From positions 372,001 through 436,000 of the forward strand of contig NZ_VOAY01000002.1 of assembly GCF_008369125.1 (NCBI RefSeq): DNA of 64,000 bases, read 5' to 3'. Under the pieces are notes generated by a model. The model saw only the letters and a list, made by a program, of their open reading frames with translations, was not told the origin of the DNA and did no database searches. Of the stretch, positions 52,422 to 60,588 are shown piece after piece. Within the stretch, counting starts at the first letter, position 1; each line of letters starts with the position of its first letter. The translations under genes were made by a program, and so were the position numbers. The stretch is from Allopusillimonas sp008369125 (GTDB taxonomy: Bacteria; Pseudomonadota; Gammaproteobacteria; Burkholderiales; Burkholderiaceae_B).

Positions 52422-53119
52422 TGGAACTGACACCGGATGCGATTGTTGTCTTTACCGTAGCGGGCATCCCGATAAACGCGACCATCTTCTTTACGTGGAT
52501 CATCATGGCGATTCTGACCGGAATTGCCTGGTTAATGACTCGCTCTCTGCGCGCCGACGTGCCCCCTACACGTTGGCGCACGGCACTGGAGGTCATCGTT
52601 CAGGGCATACAGGCTCAGATTACCGAGATTACCGGCAGGCCAGCGCGGCAGGTCATGTATTTTTCCGGCACGCTATTTCTCTTCATATTCGTTTCCAATG
52701 TACTAGCCGTCGTGCCCGGCTTTCACGCCCCAACAGGTTCGCTATCCACCACGACGGCACTGGCGCTGGCGGTGCTGGTGGCAGTGCCAATTTTTGGCAT
52801 CGGCAGCCGTGGGGTTCGTGGCTATCTGAAAACCTATGTGGAACCTTCCTGGATCATGCTGCCGTTTAACTTGATCAGCGAGGTAACACGCGGGCTGTCG
52901 CTGGCCATTCGGCTGTATGGCAACATCATGAGTGGTGCCGTGATCGTCGCGATATTGCTGGGCGTTGCCCCTTTCTTTTTTCCCGTGCTCATGGAAATGC
53001 TGGGTCTGCTGGCCGGGGTGATTCAGGCTTATATCTTCGCCGTCCTGGCAACTGTTTATATCTCTTCTGCCATGGCCGACCCTTCACAACATCCAAGCAA
53101 GAAAAAGGACGCCTCATGA
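52421..53119 (+). CDS. atpB: N-type ATPase subunit a
   Basis: 232 residues with five to six membrane helices. The essential stator arginine is R164 in 'GLSLAIRLYGNIMSG', which faces the c-ring ion site. ATG 52421 overlaps the atpR stop by one base; an earlier in-frame codon inside atpR is rejected because it lacks subunit-a similarity. It forms the ion half-channels. Confidence 0.93.
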   Translation: MELTPDAIVVFTVAGIPINATIFFTWIIMAILTGIAWLMTRSLRADVPPTRWRTALEVIVQGIQAQITEITGRPARQVMYFSGTLFLFIFVSNVLAVVPGFHAPTGSLSTTTALALAVLVAVPIFGIGSRGVRGYLKTYVEPSWIMLPFNLISEVTRGLSLAIRLYGNIMSGAVIVAILLGVAPFFFPVLMEMLGLLAGVIQAYIFAVLATVYISSAMADPSQHPSKKKDAS

Positions 53120-53403
53120 CTGATCTTGGTCTTATTGCCGCTATCTCTATTTTTACTGCGGGCCTGACAGTCGCCTTCGGTGCTCTCGGCCCGGCTCTGG
53201 GTGAAGGCCGCGCAGCGGTCGCTGCACTGCAAGCCATCGCACAACAACCCGACGCCGCTGCCACCCTCTCACGAACGCTGTTTGTCAGCCTTGCGATGAT
53301 TGAGTCGACGGCCATTTATTGTTTCGTGGTTGCCATGATTCTGATCTTTGGCAACCCGTTCTGGAACGCCGCGCTACTTGCCGCACAGAAGGCCGGAGGT
53401 TAA
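53116..53403 (+). CDS. atpE: N-type ATPase subunit c
   Basis: 95 residues, two helices. Ion site: E63 in 'MIESTAIYCF', with S64, T65 and Y68 as in Na+-type rings, but E30 in 'GPALGEGRAA' where Ilyobacter has Gln32. Two carboxylates per site are typical of N-ATPases. Na+ coupling was predicted for such enzymes from the Ser/Thr/Tyr set, whereas the Burkholderia pseudomallei N-ATPase c17 ring was reported to be H+-specific. The coupling ion here is open. It overlaps atpB by four bases. Confidence 0.93.
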   Translation: MTDLGLIAAISIFTAGLTVAFGALGPALGEGRAAVAALQAIAQQPDAAATLSRTLFVSLAMIESTAIYCFVVAMILIFGNPFWNAALLAAQKAGG

Positions 53404-53408
53404 CGCTC

Positions 53409-54182
53409 ATGTCCATCGACTGGATCACCGTCGCGGCCCAGATCGGTAATTTTCTGGTGCTGGTGTGGCTGCTCAAGCGATTTCTCTATCGGCCTATTCT
53501 TGACGGTATTGACGCACGAGAAGCGGAGATCAGCCGGCAGATGGGCGAAGCTAAGCGTGTGCAAGATTTGGCTGAAGCCGAGAAGGCCGAATTCACACAG
53601 CGACGGGCCGCGCTTGAATCTGAACAATCAGGCGTACTTGAAGCTATGCGCGCCGACACAGAAAAAGCGCGCAGCCAATTAATCGCAGAGGCTCGCGAAC
53701 AGATGAGTGAGAAACGTGTGGCTGCGGCGACCGAGAGGCAGGCCGAGGCCAGACGGTTCGCCGCCATGCTGCAAAAGTCGGGATCACAGGCCTTGCTGGC
53801 ACTCTTGCACAAGGCACTCAGCGATCTGGCAGATCAGTCGCTGGAGGAGCAGATCGTGATGCACGCAGGCCAGCAAATCAAGGCGGCTGGCACTGAGCTA
53901 CGAGCTGCTGCCACCGGCGCCGAGATAGCCATTGTGATCACTCAGGATACGCTTTCTGATGGCGCGCGCGAACGTCTGACCAAGCAGATATCAGAAACAC
54001 TTCCCGGCGTCAGACTGCGCTTTGAAACCAACCCGGCGCAATCCCCGGGTCTGATCATGCGCATCGGCGGCGCCCAAGTTAGCTGGACGCTCGACAGCTA
54101 TGTAGAGTCGCTGGCACAAATGGTTGACGACCAGGTTGCCAGCCAGGGCCATGCCAAGGGAGCGGCTAATGCAGCCGAATGA
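53409..54182 (+). CDS. atpF: N-type ATPase subunit b with delta-like C-terminus
   Basis: 257 residues: one N-terminal membrane helix, 'FLYRPILDGIDAREAEISRQM', then a long coiled coil to about residue 150. The last 85 or so residues ('DTLSDGARERLTKQISETL', 'PGLIMRIGGAQVSWTLDSYV') resemble the C-terminal half of F-ATPase delta. Ordinary b subunits are about 155 residues. Because this operon has no delta gene, the extension may replace it. ATG 53409 gives the family N-terminus 'MSIDWITVAAQ'. Confidence 0.9.
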   Translation: MSIDWITVAAQIGNFLVLVWLLKRFLYRPILDGIDAREAEISRQMGEAKRVQDLAEAEKAEFTQRRAALESEQSGVLEAMRADTEKARSQLIAEAREQMSEKRVAAATERQAEARRFAAMLQKSGSQALLALLHKALSDLADQSLEEQIVMHAGQQIKAAGTELRAAATGAEIAIVITQDTLSDGARERLTKQISETLPGVRLRFETNPAQSPGLIMRIGGAQVSWTLDSYVESLAQMVDDQVASQGHAKGAANAAE

Positions 54183-55866
54183 CTCCAGTTTGCCTGCTTC
54201 ACCAAAAGTTAGCGCTACCAAGAACCCAACGGCGGGGTCTGCCATTGATCCGGTGGCTGATCCCGTGGTTGACCCTATCCCTGACCCAGTCCCTGGACCC
54301 ATCCCTGACCTAACCCCTGGCAAAAATTCTGGCTCCGTGACTTCGTCCATCGACGATTCCATCACCGACCCCATTGCCTGTCTGATTGAAACACTCGTCC
54401 AGGCACCCACACCACCGCTCCGTATTGAAGAAGTTGGCCGCGTTACGCAGGTGGGTGCCGGCATTGCGACGGTCACGGGGCTGGCCCGGGCAGTATCCGA
54501 CGAAATGCTGGAGTTTTCCGGCGGCATGCGTGGTCTGGTGCTTGATCTGGAGCCTGGGCGACTGGGTGTTGCACTACTTGGCCCCTATGTTGGCGTGCGC
54601 GTGGGTGAAGAGGTACGCCGCACACATAAGGTGGTGAGCGTCCCCGTGGGCAAGGCGTTGCTGGGCCGGGTGGTTAATGCGCTGGGGTCTGCGCTTGATG
54701 GTGGAGCGCCTATTTTTGGGCCCACCCGGCCTGTCGAAGCCAGGGCTGCGCCCATACTGGACCGTGCGCCGGTCACCCGCCCCCTGGCGACAGGCCTCAA
54801 GGTAGTGGATGCCGCCGTGCCGGTAGGCCTGGGTCAGCGAGAACTCATTATTGGCGACCGGCAAACCGGCAAGACGTCGATGGCGGTTGACACTATATTG
54901 CATCAGAAGGACTCCGATGTCATCTGCATCTATTGCGCTGTGGGCCAACGCGGTGACGCCGTGGCCAAGGTGGTGGGTGCGCTAAAAGAAGGCGGTATGC
55001 AAGACCGCAGTGTCGTGGTGGTTTCTGGTGACGAGGATGCGCCAGGCCTTTCATTTATTGCACCCTATGCGGCCATGTCCATTGCTGAGAGCTTTTCTGA
55101 TAAAGGCCATGACGTGCTGGTTGTGCTTGATGACATGACCCACCATGCGCGTGCCTACCGCGAACTGTCTCTGTTGCTGCGCCGTCCGCCAGGACGGGAG
55201 GCATTCCCGGGCGATATTTTTTATGTGCATGCCCGACTGCTGGAGCGTGCCGGCCAGTTTGCCAACCATGCCGGAGGTGGGTCTATCACGGCCCTGCCCA
55301 TCGTCGAAACACAAGCAGAAAACCTGTCGGCGTATATTCCCACCAACCTTATTTCCATCACCGATGGGCAAATCTATTTGTCTCCGCGCTTGGTGCGTCG
55401 CAATCAGTTTCCGGCGGTTGATCTGGGTGTGTCGGTATCGCGTGTTGGCGGCAAAGCACAAGCGCGTGCCTTTCGCAATATTGCCGGCAATTTGCGTGTC
55501 ACCCTGTCGCAATTCGAAGAGCTGGAAGATTTTGCGCGTTTTGGGACGCGGCTTGACGCACAAACTGAGGCGCGGCTGGCTCGCGGCGCAGCCGTGCGCG
55601 CGGTGTTGCGTCAGCCAGAGCGCCAGCCTTTGAATGCGGTAACCCAGCTCGCCATACTCACCGCCGCCACCGAGGGTTGTTTTGATGGCCTGCCAGAAAC
55701 CTTGATTGTGCGCAGCATGGAGCGTTTAATTGTTGCACTGGAGCAAGCACCCGTCGAGGAGATTTCCACCCGTATTGCCAAGAACGAAACCCTCACAGAC
55801 GCCGATCGCCGTCTGTTTCTGGAGCTGGCGGCGGCAGCACGAGGCGACCATGACGCAGACGCTTGA
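54169..55866 (+). CDS. atpA: N-type ATPase alpha subunit with Pro/Asp-repeat N-terminal extension
   Basis: 565 residues. From about residue 84 it is a standard alpha subunit: Walker A 'GDRQTGKT' (229-236), 'GQRGDAVAKV', and a Walker-B-like 'VLVVLDDMTHHARAYRE'. The first 80 residues are extra: residues 27-50 are short DPxx/DPxP units rich in Pro, Asp and Val, and the extension carries little positive charge. Normal alpha subunits are about 500-515. ATG 54169 overlaps the atpF end; an earlier in-frame start at 54124 is possible. It overlaps atpG by 17 bases. Confidence 0.92.
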   Translation: MQPNDSSLPASPKVSATKNPTAGSAIDPVADPVVDPIPDPVPGPIPDLTPGKNSGSVTSSIDDSITDPIACLIETLVQAPTPPLRIEEVGRVTQVGAGIATVTGLARAVSDEMLEFSGGMRGLVLDLEPGRLGVALLGPYVGVRVGEEVRRTHKVVSVPVGKALLGRVVNALGSALDGGAPIFGPTRPVEARAAPILDRAPVTRPLATGLKVVDAAVPVGLGQRELIIGDRQTGKTSMAVDTILHQKDSDVICIYCAVGQRGDAVAKVVGALKEGGMQDRSVVVVSGDEDAPGLSFIAPYAAMSIAESFSDKGHDVLVVLDDMTHHARAYRELSLLLRRPPGREAFPGDIFYVHARLLERAGQFANHAGGGSITALPIVETQAENLSAYIPTNLISITDGQIYLSPRLVRRNQFPAVDLGVSVSRVGGKAQARAFRNIAGNLRVTLSQFEELEDFARFGTRLDAQTEARLARGAAVRAVLRQPERQPLNAVTQLAILTAATEGCFDGLPETLIVRSMERLIVALEQAPVEEISTRIAKNETLTDADRRLFLELAAAARGDHDADA

Positions 55867-56794
55867 AAGCCTGGTGCGTCGCACCGAAGCCATGCAGGGC
55901 ATTCGTGGCATTGTTCATACCATGAAGACGCTGTCGGCCATTAACCGCTACCCCTACGAACAGGCAGCACGTTCAATTAATGACTGGCGCGACACAATAC
56001 TGGACGGTTTGCACGCCTTTGCCAAGGCTCATGGCGCTCTGAAGCAATCAGCGGACGCCAGGGCATTGCCGGTAGTCGTGGCCTTAGGTTCGGATCAAGG
56101 CCTTTGCGGCAATTACAACGAGACTGTTGCCCAGACCCTGGCTGCCCACCTGGCAACACATGAACAGCACGCCATTCTTTGCATAGGCGCGGAGATGCAG
56201 GACGCCATCCATGACGTCGGTTTGAAAACGGAGCGCGCCTTGCTGACACCCGCCAGCGTCGACGGCCTGGGCAGGGTAGTTAGTGACCTGATAACACGCA
56301 TAGATGCCGTGCGCGCCGACCAGCCACACGGCATTACCGTGACACTGGCCTTTACCGAGCGCAAGACCCATGGACAACAGACCGCCGTCTTGCGTCAGGT
56401 TTTGCCGCTTGCCCCAGAGGTACTGGTGGCATTAACAAACCGCCCGTGGACTTCCCGCAGCTTGCCGCATTTTGACACGACACCCACAGCTATTTTGGCC
56501 GCCCTCTTGCGTCATTACCTGTTTGCCAGTCTGTTTTACGCATGTGCCGAGGCACTGGTAACCGAAAACGCAGCCCGATTCGCCCGCATGCAGCAGGCTG
56601 AAAAAAACATTGATGACCAGCTCGATGAGCTAGCGTCGACCACCCGTACCACCAGGCAGTCAGCGATTACCGAAGAATTGTTGGACGTAATCGCTGGATT
56701 TGAAGCGCTCAAGCATCGACGCGCTCGGCACGTGGATCCAGCGAAGCCAGGCATCTTTGCGCCGTCAGATACCCTTCCCGCTGCTGACGGCTGA
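55850..56794 (+). CDS. atpG: N-type ATPase gamma subunit
   Basis: 314 residues. Helical N-terminus 'LVRRTEAMQGIRGIVHTMKT', central Rossmann-like part 'VVALGSDQGLCGNYNETVAQ' (the diagnostic gamma motif GSDxGLCG), and C-terminal helix 'ENAARFARMQQAEKNIDDQL'. It is the central stalk. It is the last gene of the operon; its 3' 86 bases overlap the convergent FAD-patatin gene. Confidence 0.93.
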   Translation: MTQTLESLVRRTEAMQGIRGIVHTMKTLSAINRYPYEQAARSINDWRDTILDGLHAFAKAHGALKQSADARALPVVVALGSDQGLCGNYNETVAQTLAAHLATHEQHAILCIGAEMQDAIHDVGLKTERALLTPASVDGLGRVVSDLITRIDAVRADQPHGITVTLAFTERKTHGQQTAVLRQVLPLAPEVLVALTNRPWTSRSLPHFDTTPTAILAALLRHYLFASLFYACAEALVTENAARFARMQQAEKNIDDQLDELASTTRTTRQSAITEELLDVIAGFEALKHRRARHVDPAKPGIFAPSDTLPAADG

Positions 56795-59003
56795 CTCCCT
56801 GCGCAGAAAAATCATAGTGTGCCGCAAAGGGCTCTTTGGCTGTACCGTCACGCGCGATGGTGACAATGGACGTTGTGGACTCCCTGCCCATTAAATGCAC
56901 ATAGCGTGGTCGTTGCCGCAGCCGTGCGGCGTCTTCAGGATCAACCGTGGCCATGATCTCGTTAACCAACGCCCGAAAGTCCTGTGTCAATTCAAGCGTC
57001 TGACTATCATTGCGAACACGTTCGCCATAAATGATCTCGTCACGACGCGTAAACACCTCAGAAAGGTTGGTGGGCAGAGGCCTTTCGCCTGGGAAAAGGT
57101 TCACCACAAAGACCTGTTTATTGTCAGCACCGCTGCGATTGAGTACGTGCTCAAGCGGCGAGTTGCTGATAATGCCACCATCCCAGTAGTGGCGCCCGTC
57201 TATGGTTGTCCATGGAAACATGGGTGGAAGACTGCCGCTGGCCATGATGTGTTCAGCTGTAATGTTATCGGTACGACTGTCAAACACGACCAGCTCGCCT
57301 TTATCGACTTCGACGGCGGTAACGATCAGCCTGATCGGGCTCTCAGCAAGACTGGGGAAATCAACGTATTTTTCGAGCAATCGTTTGAGCGGGCTAACGT
57401 CATACAGGCTGGTCCATTGAGAAGGCCAGTATTCTTCACGAACAACAGGCGAGAGCCACCTTGGTTTGAAAAAATCGGGGATCCCCATGGTCATGGTAGC
57501 CCCCACCGCAAATGCATTGGCCAGGGAAGATGGGGCCATTTGAGGCCCCTCTACGCTGATGTCTTTCCAGAAGGCGTTTAGGGCAGCGCTGTAATTATGT
57601 GGATTGCCGGCGATGATGGCGCCATTAATCGCGCCGATGGATACGCCCCCAACAACCCTGGGTTTGATCCGGGCCTCATCCATGGCTTGCACAACCCCGC
57701 ACTCAAAGGCGCCCAAGGCTCCACCGCCTTGCAGTATGAGAACAGTTTCTCTTGCCAATGCGGTAATGTCGGCGTTGGCATCGGCAAGTTGTGCATAAGC
57801 GGCACTGACGTCGACCTGATCGCGAATCAACGTCTCGACAACCTGCGTTTCTTCCGGAGGCCGTCCGGTCGAGAAAAAGCCTATAACTCGATCTGCGTGT
57901 ATATAAAACTCGGCAAACGATTTTTCAGCAAGGCTTCCTCGTGCAATACGACGATCAGCACTCTCGCTCGTGCCAAGAAACGTAAAACTGAAGTCGAGAA
58001 AATCAGAAAAATAGTGCAGCACACTGTTATACGGAACGCGCTGACCAAGCATATTCTTGGCCGCAATACGCCCCTGCTTGCGGGCGTTTTCCCAGTGTCT
58101 GGCACGATGACGATGGCCGTACCTGTCCATGTAGCTGACAACATCACCCGCCGCGAACACATCTGCCTGGTTGGTTTGCAGAAACTCATCGACCAGAACA
58201 CCGTCATCAACCTCGATGCCTGAATGGCTAAGGTAGTCTGTGTTCGGCGTGGCTCCAATGGCAATAATAACGGTGACGCAATCGAGTTTGCGGCCGTCCT
58301 TCGTCACAAGCCCACTGACCTTTTCGGGCCCGTAGATCTGCTTGACCGATGTATCACTCCAAACATCAATGCCGTGACGTTTGCTGCGCTCCAGAAAATA
58401 TTTAGACAAGGTCTCGGAATGGATTCTGGGAAAGACCGTCGACGCACGGTCTATTAACGTAACCTTCAGGCCCATCGCCAGGAGCGACGTCGCAAGTTCC
58501 ATGGCAATAAAGCTGCTACCAACAATAGCCACCGGGCCTTGATTGGCTTCAGCCCACTGACGTAATAACGACGAGTCAGCCATGGTGCGGAAGGTAAAAA
58601 CACCTTTTAGCCCTACCCCAGGAACATGCAGCCGAGTTGCCCGGGCACCTGTAGCAAGCAGCAGCTTGCCGTAGGCATACGCCACACCCTTCTTGTCGAT
58701 GACGATATGTGCGAACGGGTCAACAGATTTCACCTCTGTAGCGCGTCGCAAGTCGATACGGTTGTCGCCAAAGAACTCTGGCTTCTCCATTAACAACTGC
58801 TCCGGCGTCATGCGACCACTAAAAAACCGCTTGGTCAGTGGCGGACGGTTATAGGGGTAGCCCGTTTCTGCGCCCAAGATAACTATTGACCCATCAGCGC
58901 CTTCCTGTCGTAGCGCCCGTGCGGCTTCAACGGCCGCAATGCCTGCGCCAACAATAAGAAAATCAGTTTTTACAATGGATGAATCTGTGGCCGTTGGGGT
59001 CAT
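56709..59003 (-). CDS. Fusion of FAD-dependent NAD(P)H reductase and patatin-like phospholipase (DUF3734)
   Basis: 764 residues. Part 1 (about 10-405) is a ferredoxin-reductase/rubredoxin-reductase-type flavoprotein: FAD loop 'DFLIVGAGIAAVEAARAL', NAD loop 'VAIVGSSFIAMELATSL', and 'DVFAAGDVVS'. Part 2 (about 420-764) is a patatin: oxyanion 'LQGGGALGAF' (426-431), nucleophile S455 in 'GGVSIGAING', catalytic Asp in 'YWDGGIISNSP', and a DUF3734-like tail. Both halves look active. Start: ATG 59003, although a TTG at 59081 with a better ribosome site would add 26 residues. Neighbouring phasin and N-ATPase genes suggest a role in lipid or polyhydroxyalkanoate turnover at low oxygen; this is inference. 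Confidence 0.88.
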   Translation of the reverse strand: MTPTATDSSIVKTDFLIVGAGIAAVEAARALRQEGADGSIVILGAETGYPYNRPPLTKRFFSGRMTPEQLLMEKPEFFGDNRIDLRRATEVKSVDPFAHIVIDKKGVAYAYGKLLLATGARATRLHVPGVGLKGVFTFRTMADSSLLRQWAEANQGPVAIVGSSFIAMELATSLLAMGLKVTLIDRASTVFPRIHSETLSKYFLERSKRHGIDVWSDTSVKQIYGPEKVSGLVTKDGRKLDCVTVIIAIGATPNTDYLSHSGIEVDDGVLVDEFLQTNQADVFAAGDVVSYMDRYGHRHRARHWENARKQGRIAAKNMLGQRVPYNSVLHYFSDFLDFSFTFLGTSESADRRIARGSLAEKSFAEFYIHADRVIGFFSTGRPPEETQVVETLIRDQVDVSAAYAQLADANADITALARETVLILQGGGALGAFECGVVQAMDEARIKPRVVGGVSIGAINGAIIAGNPHNYSAALNAFWKDISVEGPQMAPSSLANAFAVGATMTMGIPDFFKPRWLSPVVREEYWPSQWTSLYDVSPLKRLLEKYVDFPSLAESPIRLIVTAVEVDKGELVVFDSRTDNITAEHIMASGSLPPMFPWTTIDGRHYWDGGIISNSPLEHVLNRSGADNKQVFVVNLFPGERPLPTNLSEVFTRRDEIIYGERVRNDSQTLELTQDFRALVNEIMATVDPEDAARLRQRPRYVHLMGRESTTSIVTIARDGTAKEPFAAHYDFSAQGVSRQQREGYLTAQRCLASLDPRAERVDA

Positions 59004-59398
59004 TTGTATGCTTGGTCCGACTAGGCGGTTACATGCGGATTGTCTTGGTAATGCCGGAATAGATCCCAGACAGCATGGCAATGCCTTCCCTGGCTAACGT
59101 GTACAGCGTTACTGTATTTAAGGAAGACTAAGCGAAAGGAATCATCTTAACTCGACCGCGCACGGAAGACGACTGCCCCTGGCCGCCAGTGCTGCATACA
59201 CGTCATGCATACAACAATGGCTTGATTAGATAAGCTACTGATTTTTAACATTTTTGTTACAAGCTCCCACCCACTGAACTTGCAGCCTCGTTGATTAGAA
59301 TCAAGCCGATTTGCGATAAGGGGGCTATAGTCAAAAGTGACGGATCAGTGCTCAGAAGTCAGCCCAACGGCATCCGTCCCACTATTATGGAGGACGCC
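59004..59398. other. Divergent regulatory region between FAD-patatin and phasin genes
   Basis: 395 bases without a gene. It holds a perfect FNR/ANR dyad (59291-59304) serving the phasin gene and a TTGATTAGAT half-match at 59223-59232. The FAD-patatin promoter must also lie here. Confidence 0.6.
59291..59331 (+). promoter_or_regulatory. Perfect FNR/ANR box and -10 element of the phasin gene
   Basis: TTGATTAGAATCAA (59291-59304) matches TTGAT-N4-ATCAA at all ten defined positions. A -10 TATAGT lies at 59326-59331. Transcription would begin near 59338, about 41 bases from the dyad centre, which is the class II FNR activator position. Confidence 0.75.
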
Positions 59399-59803
59399 AT
59401 GTCCGCAGAAAACCAAGCGAAAGCCCAGATTTTTCCTATCAATGCGCTATTTTCGCCCAACATTACCCAGGCGCAAGCGCATGCCACCAATATGCTTGCC
59501 CAAACCACTGAGCTGATGACAACGATGAGCCGCGAGCTCTGGGAAGCTCAAACCAGACTGCTGCAGGTAGAGGCACAGCAAGGTGCCAAGGTATTTGCAA
59601 CGCCAGCGGCCAGCGGCCGACCAGGTGAGGCGCTAGGTGCCTACAACCAACAACTGCGTGAAAGCTCTGAGCGCATGGTCGAGCACCTGCGTCGGGTAAA
59701 CGATCTTATGCGTGACTACAGCTGGCAGATGCTTGATATTTATGCCGCTAACCTGAGCAAGGCAACGAAGCCGATGCAAGACGCAATGCAGCGCAAGTTG
59801 TAA
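59399..59803 (+). CDS. Phasin family protein
   Basis: 134 residues, almost wholly helical and without a signal peptide: 'ANMLAQTTELMTTMSRELWE'-like amphipathic repeats and 'SSERMVEHLRRVNDLMRDYS'. This is a polyhydroxyalkanoate-granule-coating phasin. TGGAGGACG sets ATG 59399. The promoter has a class II FNR architecture, consistent with carbon-storage control under low oxygen. Confidence 0.8.
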   Translation: MSAENQAKAQIFPINALFSPNITQAQAHATNMLAQTTELMTTMSRELWEAQTRLLQVEAQQGAKVFATPAASGRPGEALGAYNQQLRESSERMVEHLRRVNDLMRDYSWQMLDIYAANLSKATKPMQDAMQRKL

Positions 59804-59981
59804 TCGCCTGGCATAAAGGCCATATTCACATTCAGGCTTCTTGTCCTTACCTTTGAAGTCGCAAGCTAATGTTTTCTGGCAAACACCGCAAGCACCCGCT
59901 TTGGGTGAATTACGTCATGGCGCAAGGCGGACATACATCCGTACATTACTTGCGCCTTTCACGGGCAACCAAGGAAAACTC

Positions 59982-60443
59982 ATGGGCTACGCCATCAAAC
60001 CTGCATCAATGCTTGCTTGTGCCGTGTTAGTGGCGCTGGTCAGCACGACTACGCTCCTAAGCGCACAAACGGCAGCGCCTGAAAACCCCATGGCCTTGAA
60101 AGGCGTAATGGAAAAACTCGGGCAAGACATGCAAGCCGTTACGGGGGCCATTTCCAACGAAGATTGGGCGCTCGTAGCCGAACTGGCACCCAAGATCGCC
60201 CGTCATGCCGAGCCGCCGCCCGAGGAAAAAGTACGCATTGTGACCTGGCTTGGCAAAGATGCGGGCAAGTTTCGGGGATTCGACGTTCAGGTTCATGAAG
60301 AAGCGACTGCCATGGGAGAAGCCGCCACACGCGGCGATGGAGAAGCCGTCATCAATGCATTTGCCAAAGTGCAGCAAACCTGTTTGGCGTGCCATCAGAG
60401 TTTTCGCAAGCCGTTCTTGAAACAATTTTATGGAAAGCCTTAA
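59982..60443 (+). CDS. Cytochrome c' / class II c-type cytochrome
   Basis: 153 residues: a signal peptide to about residue 30, a four-helix bundle, and C-terminal haem motif 'QQTCLACHQSFRKPF' (CLACH), placed as in class II cytochromes. Such periplasmic cytochromes bind NO or CO or carry electrons. AAGGAA precedes ATG 59982. It has its own short upstream region after the phasin gene. Confidence 0.85.
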   Translation: MGYAIKPASMLACAVLVALVSTTTLLSAQTAAPENPMALKGVMEKLGQDMQAVTGAISNEDWALVAELAPKIARHAEPPPEEKVRIVTWLGKDAGKFRGFDVQVHEEATAMGEAATRGDGEAVINAFAKVQQTCLACHQSFRKPFLKQFYGKP

Positions 60444-60588
60444 GGTGCAGGTGTCTTATCATCAGAGCTAGTTTGCCAGTGTTCATCGCAATCGGCTCTG
60501 ATGTGCTGGCTGCTCGTTGAAGCCAGATCTGGCAAGCCATTACGCTTTCAGAGTGATCCCGACTTTAGGGAGATAAACTTCACACGCG

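Noticed and set aside
55051..55563. 170-codon frame antisense to atpA
   Set aside because: It mirrors conserved alpha-subunit codons and has no independent support. The antisense frame at 53991-54527 over the DP-repeat region is rejected for the same reason.
50028..56794. Housekeeping F-type ATP synthase operon
   Set aside because: Gene order DCQRBEFAG, presence of atpQ/atpR and absence of a delta gene identify the N-type enzyme.
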